A stretch of 64,000 bases of DNA, from assembly GCA_028279215.1 (NCBI GenBank), contig JANQOF010000046.1, positions 1 through 64,000 on the forward strand. The letters are read 5' to 3'. The notes below the pieces were generated by a model, which saw nothing but the letters and a program-made list of their open reading frames with translations, had not been told where the DNA came from and did no database searches. The translations under genes were made by a program, and so were the position numbers. Of the stretch, positions 8,280 through 15,925 are shown one piece after another (the first letter of the stretch is position 1; every line of letters begins with the position of its first letter). This DNA comes from Pirellulales bacterium (lineage in GTDB: Bacteria; Planctomycetota; Planctomycetia; Pirellulales; Lacipirellulaceae).

Positions 8280-9371
8280 TTACAGCGCGTCGATCACCAT
8301 TCGGCCAATCTCGTCGGTGCCAAATCCAGATCGGTCGAGGCTCTTTCCGGCAAACTTCGGCGTTACTGCTTTGACTGCCGCAGCAACTCGGTTGCCGCAT
8401 TCCACCGCCGCGGTGTGTCCTTTGATGCGTCCAGTTTCTCGGAGCAACAGTCCCAGCGAATCAATCGTCGCGATTGGATTCGCGAGGTTCTGGCCTGCAA
8501 TGTCAGGTGCCGACCCATGTACCGGCTCAAACATACTCGGCGCTACCCCATCGGGATTGAGGTTGCCGCTCGAGGCAATGCCCATGCCGCCTGCGATCGC
8601 CGCGCCCAAGTCGGTAATGATGTCGCCGAACATGTTCGGTACGACGATCACATCATAAACCTCCGGTTTGGCTACCATGTACATGCAACAGGCGTCGACA
8701 TGGTGGTAGTCGGTCGAGACGTCGGGATACTCCTCGGCTACTTCCTTGAAGGTGCGATACCAGGTGTCTCCAGCAAACGTAAGGACGTTGGTCTTGTGTA
8801 CGAGCGTGAGCAGCTTGCGCTGGCGAGTCTTCGCTAGCTCAAATGCATAGCGAATGCATCGCTCGGCCCCGAAGCGTGTGGCGACCATCGTTTGGTTGCT
8901 GACCTCCTGTGCTGTGCCTTTGCGAACAAATCCGCCGACGCCGCAATAAAGGTCCTCGGTGTTCTCGCGGACACAGATAAAGTCGATGTGTTCCGCCGCC
9001 TTATCCTTCAACGGGGTGTCGATTCCTGGATACAAAGTGACCGGTCGCAGATTGATGTACTGATCGAGGTCGAATCGAAGCTTCAGTAGGATGCCCTTTT
9101 CGATCACGCCACCGGCCAAGCGCGGGTCGTTGGGCAACCCGCCAACCGCCCCCAGAAAAATGGCGTCGAAGTTTCGCAGTTCGGCGACGTCTTCGTCGCT
9201 CAGCACGTGGCCCGTTTCCAGAAAGTGCGTCGCCGAAAACGGGAAATGCGTCGCGTCATACTGGTAGTCACACGCAGGTGCTACGGCTTCGAGCACGTTC
9301 ATCGCGGCTCCAACCACTTCAGGCCCGATGCCGTCGCCGCCAAGGATCGCCAGTTGGAGTGGTGTGCTCAT
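8280..9371 (-). CDS. leuB: 3-isopropylmalate dehydrogenase family protein
   Basis: This 363-residue protein belongs to the beta-decarboxylating dehydrogenases (isopropylmalate, isocitrate, tartrate). These oxidise a 2-hydroxy acid with NAD and decarboxylate the product. GGDGIGPEV at the N-terminus and the NMFGDIITDLGAAIAGGMGIASSG region followed by FEPVHGSAPDIAG are diagnostic. The substrate-recognition helix around residues 134-142 reads VRENTEDLY, which is closer to isocitrate/homoisocitrate/tartrate enzymes than to the VRELTGG type of classical LeuB. The leucine pathway is the most likely role by length, and planctomycete homologues are usually named LeuB, but the substrate is not settled by sequence. 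No leuC or leuD lies nearby. It ends 14 bases from the convergent gdhA. Confidence 0.88.
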   Translation of the reverse strand: MSTPLQLAILGGDGIGPEVVGAAMNVLEAVAPACDYQYDATHFPFSATHFLETGHVLSDEDVAELRNFDAIFLGAVGGLPNDPRLAGGVIEKGILLKLRFDLDQYINLRPVTLYPGIDTPLKDKAAEHIDFICVRENTEDLYCGVGGFVRKGTAQEVSNQTMVATRFGAERCIRYAFELAKTRQRKLLTLVHKTNVLTFAGDTWYRTFKEVAEEYPDVSTDYHHVDACCMYMVAKPEVYDVIVVPNMFGDIITDLGAAIAGGMGIASSGNLNPDGVAPSMFEPVHGSAPDIAGQNLANPIATIDSLGLLLRETGRIKGHTAAVECGNRVAAAVKAVTPKFAGKSLDRSGFGTDEIGRMVIDAL

Positions 9372-9605
9372 GATTGCTTAGGTTTCCTCATCGCGGAACT
9401 CGAAAATTTGACAAAACTGTCAGTGTATCAGGACGCACAGCGTCGGGGCAGACCGGGCAGAAACTCGCCCAATTGTTGCATAATGGCACTATGCCCACGC
9501 AGCGAAGCTTGGTTACACTTAGTCAAAGCGATTTGCCCTCCGTACAGTCGGTGCCAGCGGCTTCGGTCGGGCTGCTTTTCACACTCTGGTTGGGGAGATG
9601 TGGTT

Positions 9606-10340
9606 ATGCGACTTGGTCCTTCATTAATCGGTGCGATCGTCGGCGGTGTGATTGGGGTAGCAGCGCAAATCGGTTTCGAGAGTTCACTTGGTCCCGAAGC
9701 TAGTTGGTTTGCAATCATCATCGGGCTACTAACTGGTTTGGGTGCACGGGCTATGGCTGGCGACGGTATCCGCAAGGCGAGTATCGCTCGGGCGGCTCTG
9801 GCAGGCATCATAGGATTGGGGGCCATCGTCGGCGGCAGCTACGCCGCTTCGGAGGTCGTCCGAAACAAGAACATCGACGCGTACGAATCTGCCGACGCTG
9901 CGCCGATCAAGTCCGCAGCCACTGCCGATAAGGACAAAGAAGAGTCGACTGACGACGCGAAGGACTCGGACGCCGCGTCTGCCGACGACGCCAGCGCCGA
10001 CGACACTGCAAGCGACGATGCGGACAAGACCGATGAAGACAAGACCGATGAAGGCGACACGGCCAGCGACGCCGACGCTGAGGAGTCCGGTGATGCAAGC
10101 GACGATGCTGGATCGACCGACCCCGATTCGGCCGACGAAGACCAATCCGACGAACCAGCCGAGCCAGCGGAAAAGAAGACGCCGGTCTCCGTGGACCTAT
10201 CGAAACTCAACGACGGCACGCCAGTCAACACGGAGTTGCCACCACCTTCGCCGTTGCAGTACGTATTCTTCGGCGTTGGGACATTGCTCGCTTACGAACT
10301 AGCACGCGGAAGCGACAAGAAGCCGATGGGTAACGCCTAG
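9606..10340 (+). CDS. membrane protein with long acidic Asp/Ser/Ala tail
   Basis: This 244-residue protein is not recognised. The reading frame is open from 9207, but that part is antisense to the LeuB-family gene; the ATG at 9606 follows GGGGAG at about 9592-9597 and begins a plausible membrane protein. Three hydrophobic Gly/Ala-rich segments occupy about residues 1-80. A stretch of about 90 residues then consists almost entirely of Asp, Ser, Ala, Glu, Lys and Thr (DDASADDTASDD-like repeats), giving a strongly negative charge. A final hydrophobic segment (PLQYVFFGVGTLLAYELA) lies near the C-terminus. The acidic block could bind cations or act as a flexible spacer. The next feature downstream is a hairpin-dense non-coding region. 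Confidence 0.75.
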   Translation: MRLGPSLIGAIVGGVIGVAAQIGFESSLGPEASWFAIIIGLLTGLGARAMAGDGIRKASIARAALAGIIGLGAIVGGSYAASEVVRNKNIDAYESADAAPIKSAATADKDKEESTDDAKDSDAASADDASADDTASDDADKTDEDKTDEGDTASDADAEESGDASDDAGSTDPDSADEDQSDEPAEPAEKKTPVSVDLSKLNDGTPVNTELPPPSPLQYVFFGVGTLLAYELARGSDKKPMGNA

Positions 10341-10390
10341 CCGTTTCGTCTCCGGTGGTCAGCCACCATGCTTCGCCGGCGTGTTACAAC

Positions 10391-10656
10391 GTCGCGATGC
10401 GACTCGGGTAATTCCCCAATTGCCCCAGGTGGGGCTTTACTCGTCTGCGCAACTCGTTGCGGGCTAACACGTTGGAGTTTCGCTCCAGCGCCCGTTCGTG
10501 GAAACACGATCCGTTGGGGCAAAACTCGACTCTGGCTGGACGGAGACGATCTCCTAACCCGTTGCCCTCGTACAAGTTACGGGTTTAGGCGAGACCGAGC
10601 ACCGCGGCGTTTTGCCACAGGTTTTGCCCCAATTGGGGCAAAACTCTCGGAGAGAG
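10391..10656. ncRNA. hairpin-dense region, candidate structured RNA
   Basis: Nine perfect stems lie almost back to back: 10391-95/10399-403 (GAT loop), 10422-26/10431-35 (AGGT loop), 10448-53/10456-61, 10473-77/10483-87 (extendable to 8 pairs), 10496-500/10505-09 with a GAAA tetraloop, 10542-45/10551-54, 10556-62/10579-85, the 24-base palindrome 10621-10644, and 10644-48/10652-56. The 14-base word TTGGGGCAAAACTC occurs at 10514-10527 and again at 10633-10646, and GTTTTGCC at 10609-10616 is complementary to both. Conserved cores of RNase P RNA, tmRNA and SRP RNA were looked for and not seen. Strand is undetermined because most stems are symmetric. It may be a novel RNA or a degenerate repeat cluster. 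Confidence 0.4.
10621..10644. repeat. perfect 24-bp palindrome
   Basis: Bases 10621-10632 are the exact reverse complement of 10633-10644, with centre CCCCAATTGGGG and outer arms GTTTTG/CAAAAC. The right half recurs as a direct repeat about 120 bases upstream (10514-10527). It could be a protein-binding site (dyad symmetry without a loop), a cruciform or part of a structured RNA. No T run follows on either strand, so it is not a canonical terminator. Confidence 0.7.
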
Positions 10657-10873
10657 CCTTGCCACTACCTCTCGCCACTAGCACTACCAAGTTGTCAAAC
10701 ACCCACCGCTACATCGTACGGCAGTTCCATTAGATCAAATCAAGAATCGATTTCCACAACGTTTATTGGCCAGCTCCGCTGAGGCGAATTGCGTTCCTCG
10801 GCTTCACCGAGGCAGTTTCCCTAGCCTCACGATGTAATACAAAAACCCCGTCAGTGCGTCTGCCTATCGTTAT

Positions 10874-11437
10874 TCAGGGGTTCACCCAACCCCAATGTTT
10901 CACCGGCGATAACACGGCCCATGCTCGCCCGATGATTTGATTGCGCCTGATGACGCCGTTGAAGCGACTGTCGTCGGAGTCGCGCGAATCGTCGCCCAGG
11001 ACGTAGTAGCCTGCTTCGCATTCGTATCTCACCGACCCGGTGAGATTTCCGTAGGGGAAGTATCTGAGATCGGCGATTTCACTTGGTGGTTCCAAAGGCT
11101 TGCCGTCGATCACGACTTGGCGATCGCGGTTGATGGTGATGGTTTCGCCTGGCAGGCCAACTACCCGTTTCATAATTACCACACCGTTCGATGCGGGAAA
11201 CGTAACGACTTCCCACCTACGTGGTTCGCGAAACTGGTAGCTGAGTTTCTCAGTGAGCACGAGGTCGCCGGTATCGTGGTTCGTGCCCCAAAGTGTTGGC
11301 GCCATCGATTCGCTTACCACGCGCGACGTATGGAAGCAGCAGTGATAGAACGTGAGCCCGATGCCCACCACCGCAAAGCCATTCCAAACACAGCGGACCG
11401 TGCGGCCGAACCAAACCGAGTAGCGGCGGCTAGCCAT
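10874..11437 (-). CDS. lepB: signal peptidase I
   Basis: This is a type I signal peptidase (S26A), which cleaves signal peptides from exported proteins at the outer face of the inner membrane. The ATG at 11437 is preferred because it overlaps the stop of the upstream gene by 8 bases, giving 187 residues; the frame is open further upstream but inside that gene. One transmembrane helix occupies about residues 15-32 (numbered from this start). SESMAPTL carries the nucleophile Ser44 and VVIMKRVVG the general base Lys90; the GDDSRDSDDSR box near the C-terminus is the family's last conserved motif. It is compact, with one membrane anchor. It is the third gene of an operon after a radical SAM enzyme and a small membrane protein, suggesting a dedicated rather than general peptidase. 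Confidence 0.93.
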   Translation of the reverse strand: MASRRYSVWFGRTVRCVWNGFAVVGIGLTFYHCCFHTSRVVSESMAPTLWGTNHDTGDLVLTEKLSYQFREPRRWEVVTFPASNGVVIMKRVVGLPGETITINRDRQVVIDGKPLEPPSEIADLRYFPYGNLTGSVRYECEAGYYVLGDDSRDSDDSRFNGVIRRNQIIGRAWAVLSPVKHWGWVNP

Positions 11438-11747
11438 CGACACGATCCGCCAGATCGTCTTGCTGTTCTTGTTCGAGTATGCTGTCGATCGTTGCATTGC
11501 GATTCTGGAACTCAATGCGCGACGAACGGGTTGCACCCGCGCAGCTACTAGCTCGCATCAGAGGCAGAATCAAACCGAGTCCGACGCAACCGAGGCCGAT
11601 GTTGGCCAGCCACGTTCGCAGGCTCACGGCACGTTTATTCGTGAAGGGCACCGGTGATACTGGTCCGGACGGATCAGGAACATCCTGTGCGCCATCGACC
11701 TCATCGGTGGCGAATTGATCGTCTGGGGATGGAAACTCCTTCGACAT
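11430..11747 (-). CDS. small single-pass membrane protein, candidate radical-SAM substrate
   Basis: This 105-residue protein is not recognised. GAGGAG lies 5 bases before the ATG at 11747, and the gene sits 21 bases after the radical SAM gene and overlaps the signal peptidase gene by 8 bases, so it is very probably real and cotranslated. Residues 1-35 are acidic and proline-rich, 36-45 basic, 46-64 a transmembrane helix (C-terminus outside by the positive-inside rule), then RASSCAGATRSS at 65-76 and a polar tail. Cys69 sits just beyond the helix, and AGA at 70-72 fits a signal peptidase I cleavage site. The helix plus LPLMRAS...R..F.N also resembles a degenerate DUF1559/prepilin N-terminus. 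Either a modified secreted peptide or a pseudopilin-like protein is possible. Confidence 0.75.
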   Translation of the reverse strand: MSKEFPSPDDQFATDEVDGAQDVPDPSGPVSPVPFTNKRAVSLRTWLANIGLGCVGLGLILPLMRASSCAGATRSSRIEFQNRNATIDSILEQEQQDDLADRVDG

Positions 11748-11768
11748 GACATCTCCTCGGCAAAAAGG

Positions 11769-12851
11769 TCAAACGGGAACGATTTGCGAACTCATATGTG
11801 CGCGCTGCTCGATCACTCGTAGCGTTTCTTGATAGCAAGTTTGGTCCAACAGGCAGAGCAGGCCATCCGGACGACGAACGTCTCCCGTGCGAATGAAGTT
11901 GCTGCATCGGCACGATGTGGAACACTGCGGTTGCAGTGCGCAGCCAGCGCAATCGGAGTGTATCGGCCCATCCGGCGACAACAGGTCGAGAAAATCATCG
12001 CCGACCAGAGCCGTTCCAGGTAGACGCGCGGTGTTACTGGGCAGGTCTGCACCAACGAGTCGCTCGCACGGGTAGAGATTCCCCGACGGCGCGACGGCAA
12101 CTTGCCCGTCGCCAAACCCACATCGTCCCGTGCAGCTCGCAACCGGAAGGTCAGTAATTTGAGCCGCCTTCTCGTCAAACCAGCTTACCGAGAGTTCTGG
12201 CAACGCCTGCGACCAGATGTCGGCTGCCCGGGCAATCGCGTTGGCAAGCTCTCTTGCCTGTTTGCGCGACCAGGCGGACCAGACGTCGAGCGACGGGGTT
12301 ACATGCCGCACACCTTTACTGTGGAGGTGCTGAAGTCCACCTGCCATGAATTGCGCCGTATCGGGGCGAACGACCATCACGACTCGTACCTCGACATCAG
12401 CAGCAACGAGCCGCTCTATCGTGTTCAGGACCACGTTCGACGTGCCCAGTCCGCGACGGTCGACGCGATGGCGATCGTGCACAGCTGGCAAACCGTCGTA
12501 ACTGATGTGGAGTGCAAGATCGGGCCTGAGCATGATGCGCCACGCTGCTTCGTCTTGGGCGGTGCCGTTAGTCGTCATTCCCAAACGCAGGTGCATCCCT
12601 GCCGAGGCGCTTCGCTGGTGCGAATAGGCGATGAGATCGTGAATCAGGTACGCTTCAAGAAGCGGTTCACCGCCGAAGAAGTCGAGTTCCAACGTCCCGC
12701 CGGCTTCGAGTGACGCCAACCCTCGGTCGATGCTCCTGTAGCCGACCGCGTGTGGCATCGAGCGGTGGACCTTCGCGCCAGTGTAGCAATAGCGACACCT
12801 GAGGTTGCACGCATGGTTGACCACCAGCGTGAGATTTAGCGCAGGGTACAT
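11769..12851 (-). CDS. radical SAM/SPASM domain peptide-modifying enzyme
   Basis: This 360-residue enzyme uses S-adenosylmethionine and a 4Fe-4S cluster to start radical chemistry. GGAGG about 8 bases upstream selects the ATG at 12851 over a GTG six codons earlier. The cluster motif CxxxCxxC is at Cys15, Cys19 and Cys22, followed by the FFGGEPLL glycine-rich motif. The C-terminal SPASM region has CTGRCGFG, then YPCERL, then C.GC....C..SC.C and a final Cys, enough ligands for two auxiliary clusters. That layout is typical of enzymes that modify ribosomally made peptides or mature sulfatases (anSME). No sulfatase is nearby; the next gene is a small membrane protein and then signal peptidase I. 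Peptide or protein modification is likely, but the substrate is inferred. Confidence 0.9.
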   Translation of the reverse strand: MYPALNLTLVVNHACNLRCRYCYTGAKVHRSMPHAVGYRSIDRGLASLEAGGTLELDFFGGEPLLEAYLIHDLIAYSHQRSASAGMHLRLGMTTNGTAQDEAAWRIMLRPDLALHISYDGLPAVHDRHRVDRRGLGTSNVVLNTIERLVAADVEVRVVMVVRPDTAQFMAGGLQHLHSKGVRHVTPSLDVWSAWSRKQARELANAIARAADIWSQALPELSVSWFDEKAAQITDLPVASCTGRCGFGDGQVAVAPSGNLYPCERLVGADLPSNTARLPGTALVGDDFLDLLSPDGPIHSDCAGCALQPQCSTSCRCSNFIRTGDVRRPDGLLCLLDQTCYQETLRVIEQRAHMSSQIVPV

Positions 12852-12980
12852 GAAGTGGGCCTCCGTCACCTACTGTGATCGCCCGCCTGGGCCGGCGCGG
12901 CGCCCCTGTTCCAAGCGGAGATTCGCCGTGCTCGACAGGGATTATTCCCACGGAGGCCTAGAATGGTTCTCCATGCTGCT

Positions 12981-13087
12981 CCCTCGCCCGTTTTGCGGGA
13001 GAAGGTTGGGGTGAGGGCAATTGCATTCGGGCTAAACGTTCGCCCCTCACCCAGCTTTCGGCCACCCTCTCCTCTCAGGGGAGAGGG
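12981..13087. repeat. REP-like intergenic palindromic element
   Basis: Two G/C-rich arms in inverted orientation flank a short spacer: the left arm (about 12981-13017) contains CCCTCGCCCG and GGGGTGAGGG, and the right arm (about 13041-13087) contains CCCCTCACCC and the tight hairpin CCCTCTCC...GGGGAGAGGG. The arms are imperfect reverse complements, so the whole unit can fold on itself. Similar CCCTCACCC/GGGAGAGGG units are common intergenic repeats in planctomycetes. It lies between the promoter side of the radical SAM operon and the 3' end of the methylmalonate-semialdehyde dehydrogenase gene. The remaining bases of this ~300-base gap show nothing else. Confidence 0.65.
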
Positions 13088-13154
13088 ATTTGCAACTGGC
13101 TCGAGTTGAAGTTAAGCGGCCGCGTTGCCCGGGCCTAATCGAGGGCGGCAACGC

Positions 13155-14663
13155 TTACCGCCCAGTGCTCTTCCACACCGGGTCGTGATGCGATTCGTCG
13201 ACCTGCGGCCAGCGGGTGAGGGTAACCTTTTGGCGTGTGTAGAACTGCATGCCTTCGGTGCCCTGGATGTGCAAGTCGCCGAAGAACGAACGGTTCCAGC
13301 CCGTGAATGGGAACCACGCCATCGGCGCTGGGACGCCCACGTTGATGCCGATCATGCCGGCGTTGAAGTGTTGCTTGAACTCGCGGGCCGCGTAGCCACT
13401 ACGAGTGAAGATCGCCGCACCGTTGCCGAACTCACAGTCGCGTCCCATCGCCAGCGCTTCGTCGAGCGTATCGACGCGGGCAACCGATAGCACGGGGCCG
13501 AAGATCTCTTCGCTTGCCACCCGCATCACCGGCTTTACTTGATCGACCACGCTCGGTCCCAGCAGGAACCCGTTGCCTGCGAAGTCGCGACGCCCATCGA
13601 GGGCGACGCTCGCCCCTTCGCCAGTGGCGATGTCGAGGTACCTGGCAACGCGCTGGCGGTGCTCGTCGCGAATCACCGGGCCCATGTCAACCTCTTCGTT
13701 CCCATCGCTGGGGCCTACGCGCAGCGTACCGGCGTAATCGACCAGGCCGTCCACCACTGGATCCCCTGCCCCGCCGACGGCAACCGCCAAGCTACCCGCC
13801 ATGCACCGCTGGCCCGCACAGCCAAAGGCGCTTGCGGCAAGTTGCTTGACCGTTTGATCCATGTCGGCGTCGGGCATCACGATCAAGTGGTTCTTCGCCC
13901 CGCCGGCCGCTTGAACGCGTTTGCCATTGGCGGTTCCCGTCTCGTAGATGTACTTGGCGACTGGCGTCGAGCCGACGAACGACACAGCGGCCACTTTATC
14001 GTGAGTCAGAAGCGCGTCTACGCATTCTTTGTCGCCGTGCACGATATTCATCACGCCCGGCGGCAATCCGGCGTCCAGCAACAACTCGCCAAGTCGCACG
14101 GCCGACAGCGGTACTTTTTCGGACGGCTTGAGCACAAACGTGTTGCCGCAAGTAATGGCGACGGGAAACATCCACAGCGGAACCATGTTGGGGAAGTTGT
14201 ACGGAGTGATTCCGACACAAACGCCTACTGGATGGCGGATCGCTTCGGCGTCGACGCCAGGTGCGACGTTCGGCAGTACGTCGCCGTTCAGTAAGCTTGG
14301 AATACTTGCGGCGAACTCCACCATCTCGACGCCGCGATTCACCTCGGCACGGGCTTCGGCCAGCGTCTTGCCATGTTCGCGCGTGACCAAGGCAGCTAGT
14401 TCCTCGAAATGCTGTTCCATCAAGCTCCGCAGGCGGAACATGACGCGCGCCCGCTCAACCACCGGCGTGTCGCTCCATGTGGCCAGCGCCGCCGCCGCGA
14501 CTTCGATGACCTCGGCCGTTTGCTCGGCGGTGGCGAGCGGAGTTTGCGCAATGATCTCCCCAGTCGACGGGTTGTACACGTCGGTTAGGCGCGACGTTTC
14601 CGGTGCTTGCCATCGATCGCCGCAAAGCATGGGAACGGTCTGAGTTGCGGTTACTGCGGTCAT
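13155..14663 (-). CDS. mmsA: CoA-acylating methylmalonate-semialdehyde dehydrogenase
   Basis: This aldehyde dehydrogenase converts methylmalonate or malonate semialdehyde, with CoA and NAD, to propionyl-CoA or acetyl-CoA, in valine, inositol, beta-alanine and pyrimidine breakdown. The 502-residue length is standard. The catalytic Cys287 sits in FGCAGQRCMAG, the form typical of MmsA, and the substrate/CoA signature PYNFPNMVPLWMFP is also MmsA-like. SFVGSTPVAKYIYE and EEIFGPVLSV are general ALDH motifs. It is divergent from a beta-ureidopropionase-like gene, whose product beta-alanine leads to malonate semialdehyde, a fitting substrate. The promoter must lie in the 140-base gap (14664-14805). 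Confidence 0.93.
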   Translation of the reverse strand: MTAVTATQTVPMLCGDRWQAPETSRLTDVYNPSTGEIIAQTPLATAEQTAEVIEVAAAALATWSDTPVVERARVMFRLRSLMEQHFEELAALVTREHGKTLAEARAEVNRGVEMVEFAASIPSLLNGDVLPNVAPGVDAEAIRHPVGVCVGITPYNFPNMVPLWMFPVAITCGNTFVLKPSEKVPLSAVRLGELLLDAGLPPGVMNIVHGDKECVDALLTHDKVAAVSFVGSTPVAKYIYETGTANGKRVQAAGGAKNHLIVMPDADMDQTVKQLAASAFGCAGQRCMAGSLAVAVGGAGDPVVDGLVDYAGTLRVGPSDGNEEVDMGPVIRDEHRQRVARYLDIATGEGASVALDGRRDFAGNGFLLGPSVVDQVKPVMRVASEEIFGPVLSVARVDTLDEALAMGRDCEFGNGAAIFTRSGYAAREFKQHFNAGMIGINVGVPAPMAWFPFTGWNRSFFGDLHIQGTEGMQFYTRQKVTLTRWPQVDESHHDPVWKSTGR

Positions 14664-14805
14664 GGCGGCTTACCCTCGCACTAGTAGGAAACGCTTCGCA
14701 ATTCCGCTAGGATACCGTACGACTCAGGCGCGACCAAGCGATGCATCGCGCAATCTGGCCCGATAGTATCGGCTTCCCTTGTTCAAGCATGCGAGGATTC
14801 ATGCC

Positions 14806-15678
14806 ATGCCGCGACCCGTTCGAGGCGCACTCATTCAAGCCACGCTTTGCGAACCCACGACCTCGCCTGTGGAGAAGATCAAGCAAGCGATGATTGACAA
14901 GCACGTCGATTTGATCGCCCAAGCGGCCGACCAGGGCGCCCAAGTGGCATGCCTTCAGGAGATTTTCTACGGTCCCTACTTCTGCGCCGAGCAGGAGTGC
15001 AAGTGGTACGACACTACCGAACGGATTCCCGATGGCCCCACCACGAAGCTCATGCAAGAGCTGGCCAAGAAGCACGACATGGTGCTCGTGACGCCGATGT
15101 ACGAGGAGGATATTACGGGCGTTTACTACAACACGGCGGCGGTGATCGACGCCAGCGGCGAGTACCTGGGAAAGTTCCGCAAGATTCACATTCCGCATTG
15201 CAACCCTGGCTTCTGGGAAAAGTTCTACTTCAAACCGGGCAATCTCGGCTATCCGGTGTTCGACACGCGCGTGGGTAAGGTGGGCGTCTACATCTGCTAC
15301 GATCGCCATTTCCCCGACGGCGCGCGTTGCCTCGGCCTCAATGGCGCAGAGATCGTGTTCAACCCGTCGGCTACCGTTGCCGGACTAAGCGAATATCTGT
15401 GGAAACTCGAACAGCCAGCTCACGCGGTGGCCAACCAATACTTCGTCGGCGCCATCAACCGCCCCGGTTGGGAAGAACCTTGGCGCATCGGCGAATTCTA
15501 CGGCCAGAGCTACTGGGTCGACCCGCGCGGCCAGTTCATCGCCCAAAGCGAGAAGCGCACCGAAGACGATATTGTCGTCGCCGACATGGACCTCGACATG
15601 ATCCGCGAAGTTCGCAACACCTGGCAATTCTTCCGCGATCGGCGGCCGGAGACTTACGGGGCGATTACGGACTTGTGA
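14806..15678 (+). CDS. nitrilase-superfamily amidohydrolase, beta-ureidopropionase-like
   Basis: This 290-residue hydrolase releases carbamoyl groups from N-carbamoyl compounds. The ATG at 14806 is chosen over an in-frame TTG at 14779; GAGG lies about 12 bases upstream. The catalytic Glu (CLQEIFYGPYF), Lys (KFRKIHIPH) and Cys (VYICYDRHFPD) are all present. The strings IPHCNPGFWEKFYFKPGN and NRPGWEEPWRIGEFYGQSYW match the beta-ureidopropionase / N-carbamoyl-beta-alanine amidohydrolase branch better than N-carbamoylputrescine amidase, although the two are close. The divergent mmsA neighbour supports a beta-alanine-producing role in reductive pyrimidine degradation. No dihydropyrimidinase or dihydropyrimidine dehydrogenase is in the window, so the pathway is not proven. 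Confidence 0.88.
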   Translation: MPRPVRGALIQATLCEPTTSPVEKIKQAMIDKHVDLIAQAADQGAQVACLQEIFYGPYFCAEQECKWYDTTERIPDGPTTKLMQELAKKHDMVLVTPMYEEDITGVYYNTAAVIDASGEYLGKFRKIHIPHCNPGFWEKFYFKPGNLGYPVFDTRVGKVGVYICYDRHFPDGARCLGLNGAEIVFNPSATVAGLSEYLWKLEQPAHAVANQYFVGAINRPGWEEPWRIGEFYGQSYWVDPRGQFIAQSEKRTEDDIVVADMDLDMIREVRNTWQFFRDRRPETYGAITDL

Positions 15679-15682
15679 TTTT

Positions 15683-15924
15683 GGACGGGATGACTGGATG
15701 GGCTGGATTTACTGGACGGAGAAGAACTAGACGCGGATGAACGCGGACTGGGACGGGTACTCGCGGACAAGCGTATAGGTTGTGCTACAGCGGCACAACG
15801 TGGTGAGGCCCGGCTCGTTTGCCAACCTTCTCAAAATCCGTTCGCATCCGGCCAAATCCGCGACAATCCGGTCTAATCCACCTGCACTCCGTCAATCCCG
15901 CCCATCCAGTCCAACATCCCGTCC
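15683..15924. repeat. inverted repeat between convergent genes
   Basis: Twenty bases at 15683-15702 (GGACGGGATG followed by ACTGGATGGG) recur inverted at 15901-15924 with a 4-base insertion between the two ten-base blocks. The interior contains further imperfect repeats of the ATCCGCG / CGCGGAT type. The element fills the gap between the amidohydrolase and the ABC permease, touching the permease stop codon. It could act as a bidirectional terminator once transcribed or be a mobile repeat. There is no coding frame in the interval 15679-15925. Confidence 0.6.
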
Positions 15925-15925
15925 A

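Larger units (their letters stand above)
10341..10873. other. 533-bp convergent intergenic region
   Basis: No protein-coding frame here is convincing; the longest, 10368-10733, has unnatural composition. The stretch 10391-10656 is packed with short perfect hairpins (annotated separately). CCTCGG at 10796-10801 pairs with CCGAGG at 10807-10812 as a further stem-loop. Genes on both sides end into this region, so either strand could carry a transcript or a terminator. Confidence 0.6.

Noticed and set aside
9207-9605. N-terminal 133 codons of the frame containing the acidic membrane protein
   Set aside because: They are antisense to the LeuB-family gene and precede a well placed GGGGAG and ATG at 9606.
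10391-10656. RNase P RNA, tmRNA or SRP RNA
   Set aside because: Conserved cores such as GAGGAAAGTCC, the tmRNA tRNA-like 3' end, or the SRP GGAA loop context were not found on either strand.
10391-10656. CRISPR array
   Set aside because: The stems differ in sequence and spacing; there is no repeated unit with constant spacer length and no cas gene.
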